Shown piece after piece: positions 62,856 through 64,000 of a DNA stretch of 64,000 nucleotides (the stretch's first letter is position 1; every line of letters begins with the position of its first letter). The stretch comes from an uncultured Bryobacterales bacterium. GTDB taxonomy: Bacteria; Acidobacteriota; Terriglobia; Bryobacterales; UBA6623. Made by a program: the position numbers and the translations under genes. The stretch spans positions 558,001-622,000 of the forward strand of contig CATOTH010000001.1 of the NCBI GenBank assembly GCA_951813065.1, given 5' to 3'. The notes below the pieces were generated by a model, which saw only the letters and a list, made by a program, of their open reading frames with translations, was not told the origin of the DNA and searched no databases.

Positions 62856-63895
62856 GGAACGGTCCTCCACACGGTTTGACGCAGCAAGGTCTCAATGGAG
62901 AGCAAGGCCAGCGCAGCCAGTGCCCATGGAGCGAACGCTTCGCGATAGTCAAGATACCGAACGGCTTCAAACTCGCTCTTCTCCAACTGGTCGATCTCGG
63001 CGTGCACTGACCGCAGGGTGTCAGCGTCGGTCGCCAACCAGTACTTGCCGCCCGTGATGTCTGCAATCTCGCGCAGGGCGCGGTCGTCGAACCCGCTTCG
63101 TATTGGCACGCTCAAGCGGCCAAACGGAGTCTGGACGCCATGGTCGTCGCCAACCCCTATGGCATACACCTTGACCCCCCATTCACGGCAGAGTTCGCCC
63201 GCATCCCGGACGCTGCGGTCCCCCGCGTTGTTCTCACCGTCCGTCAGCAGGACAATGATCTTGCTCTTGATCTCATAAACCGACCCCTCCCCGGTTTGCC
63301 GTTCCAGGGTCTGCTCGGCTTGCCTGAGACGCGCAGCGGCCAGTGCCACTGCATCCCCGATCGCCGTGCCGTCCTCACTGCGGTCCTCGGCGAGCTTGAC
63401 GGTCCCGAGCAGTTCCAGCAACGTGTCGTGGGACAGGGTAAGCGGGCAAACAGAATCCGCGTAGCGCGCGAAGGTCGTCATTCCGATCAAGTCGTTTGGA
63501 CGCCCTTCCAACTCGCCCTCCGTTGGGTCGATGAACTCCCGGAAGACCCGCTTCACCCCGTCAAGCCGCGTCAGGTTACGGCCACCGAAGTTCATGCGCT
63601 CTCCCATGCTGGACGAGCGGTCAACGACCATTCCGATTGCGACGCCCCATGAGATGTCGCGGACACGCTCGCTGCCCTGCTGGGGCCGGGCGATGGCAAT
63701 CACCAGGGCAACCAGCGCCAGGACCCGCAAGATGAGAGGCACGCTCGCCAGTGTCGAACGCCATGACCCGGCAACAGATTGCGCTACGACGGTGGACGAG
63801 AAGCGCAGACGCACACGATTGCCGCGACGCCAGACTATGAGTGCTGCCAAGGGCACGAGCAGCAGCAGCATCCAAGGCGACTCGAACCGGAACAT
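62852..63895 (-). CDS. BatA-like VWA domain-containing membrane protein
   Basis: The 347-residue protein begins 'MFRFESPWMLLLLVPLAAL' (membrane helix), with a second helix near 53-70 and a C-terminal helix near 325-340. The VWA domain has an intact MIDAS: 'GMVVDRSSSMGERMN' (DxSxS), the conserved Thr in 'GMTTFARYADS' and 'KIIVLLTDGENNAGD'. This is the standard BatA/aerotolerance layout. It is first in the bat group visible here and overlaps the batB-batC fusion by four bases. The 105 nt upstream of it, to the window edge, show no gene, so a moxR gene could still lie just outside the window. Confidence 0.92.
   Translation of the reverse strand: MFRFESPWMLLLLVPLAALIVWRRGNRVRLRFSSTVVAQSVAGSWRSTLASVPLILRVLALVALVIAIARPQQGSERVRDISWGVAIGMVVDRSSSMGERMNFGGRNLTRLDGVKRVFREFIDPTEGELEGRPNDLIGMTTFARYADSVCPLTLSHDTLLELLGTVKLAEDRSEDGTAIGDAVALAAARLRQAEQTLERQTGEGSVYEIKSKIIVLLTDGENNAGDRSVRDAGELCREWGVKVYAIGVGDDHGVQTPFGRLSVPIRSGFDDRALREIADITGGKYWLATDADTLRSVHAEIDQLEKSEFEAVRYLDYREAFAPWALAALALLSIETLLRQTVWRTVP
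62864..62868 (-). promoter_or_regulatory. Ribosome-binding site deciding the batB-batC start
   Basis: GGAGG on the minus strand lies eight bases before GTG 62855, inside the end of batA. A second GTG at 62870 has no such site, so 62855 is preferred. Confidence 0.65.
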
Positions 63896-64000
63896 GGCCT
63901 GCTTCCCCTCTATTCTGGCATCGCCTGTACCCGGGCGTCCTTTGTCCTACCGCGACTGCCTGAGCCCCGAAACGTGCCGGCTGATCGGCAAGACACCTGC

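Noticed and set aside
1..64000. CRISPR array, riboswitch or rRNA genes
   Set aside because: No regularly spaced direct repeats, known riboswitch cores or rRNA signatures were noticed in any intergenic stretch. This was by eye only.

Overview
The window looks like chromosome from a high-GC Acidobacteriota bacterium, most likely of the Bryobacterales/Solibacteres type. Pointers seen in the sequence are the tail of an Oar-like TonB-dependent receptor, an ADOP-type MacB/FtsX permease with no ATPase partner, two cytochrome-type DUF1549/DUF1553 + DUF1501 gene pairs, several exported PHP (CehA-like) metallohydrolases, many Tat- or Sec-exported enzymes, and two tandem secreted proteins with a C-terminal 'FPFVTN..FDT' domain that I recall from this lineage. 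The lineage is inferred from gene content; no rRNA or tRNA gene was seen.

Layout. 1-5.3 kb: receptor tail, exported Gfo/Idh/MocA oxidoreductase, and a convergent 1110-residue secreted protein with a malectin-like front, an alpha/alpha-toroid middle and a CARDB end. 5.3-13.2 kb: IS4-type transposase remnant, MpaB-family oxygenase, an RND pump with no adaptor gene beside it, and ispH. 13.6-18.1 kb: three exported hydrolases on the minus strand (PHP, alpha/beta hydrolase, sulfatase). 18.5-23.6 kb: ADOP permease, then a TPM / nucleotidyltransferase / LemA trio. 23.7-25.2 kb: RNA ligase next to a decayed AAA ATPase. 25.5-35.6 kb, plus strand: PHP hydrolase, DUF1553 + DUF1501 pair, a DUF4097 beta-solenoid lipoprotein-like protein, and an NHL propeller coupled to an acyl-CoA synthetase. 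35.7-37.95 kb: a small accessory island with a phage HK97-type portal gene, a 67-codon ORF, a zinc-ribbon ORF that looks frameshifted, and a small membrane protein. 38-44.3 kb: YVTN propeller, BNR/PHP fusion, a second NHL protein, cupin. 44.5-64 kb: the MoxR-DUF58-Bat aerotolerance/VWA locus on the minus strand, split in two. moxR, DUF58 and a DUF4381-like gene lie at 44.9-47.8 kb; batA, a batB-batC fusion, batD and batE lie at 58.0-63.9 kb. Between them are 10 kb of other genes: the FPFVTN pair, a TIM-barrel protein, ftsB/divIC, a second DUF1553/DUF1501 pair and a YggS protein.

How the genes fit together. Housekeeping genes (ispH, ftsB/divIC, yggS, Bat) are interleaved with a large set of exported catabolic genes. 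The two cytochrome/DUF1501 pairs, three PHP hydrolases, a sulfatase, an esterase and several beta-propellers suggest a heterotroph that attacks complex organic matter outside the cytoplasm. Decay is visible at four places: IS4 and IS256 remnants, the AAA ATPase, and the phage island. Start codons were chosen from ribosome-binding sites, signal peptides and overlaps, and several remain uncertain.
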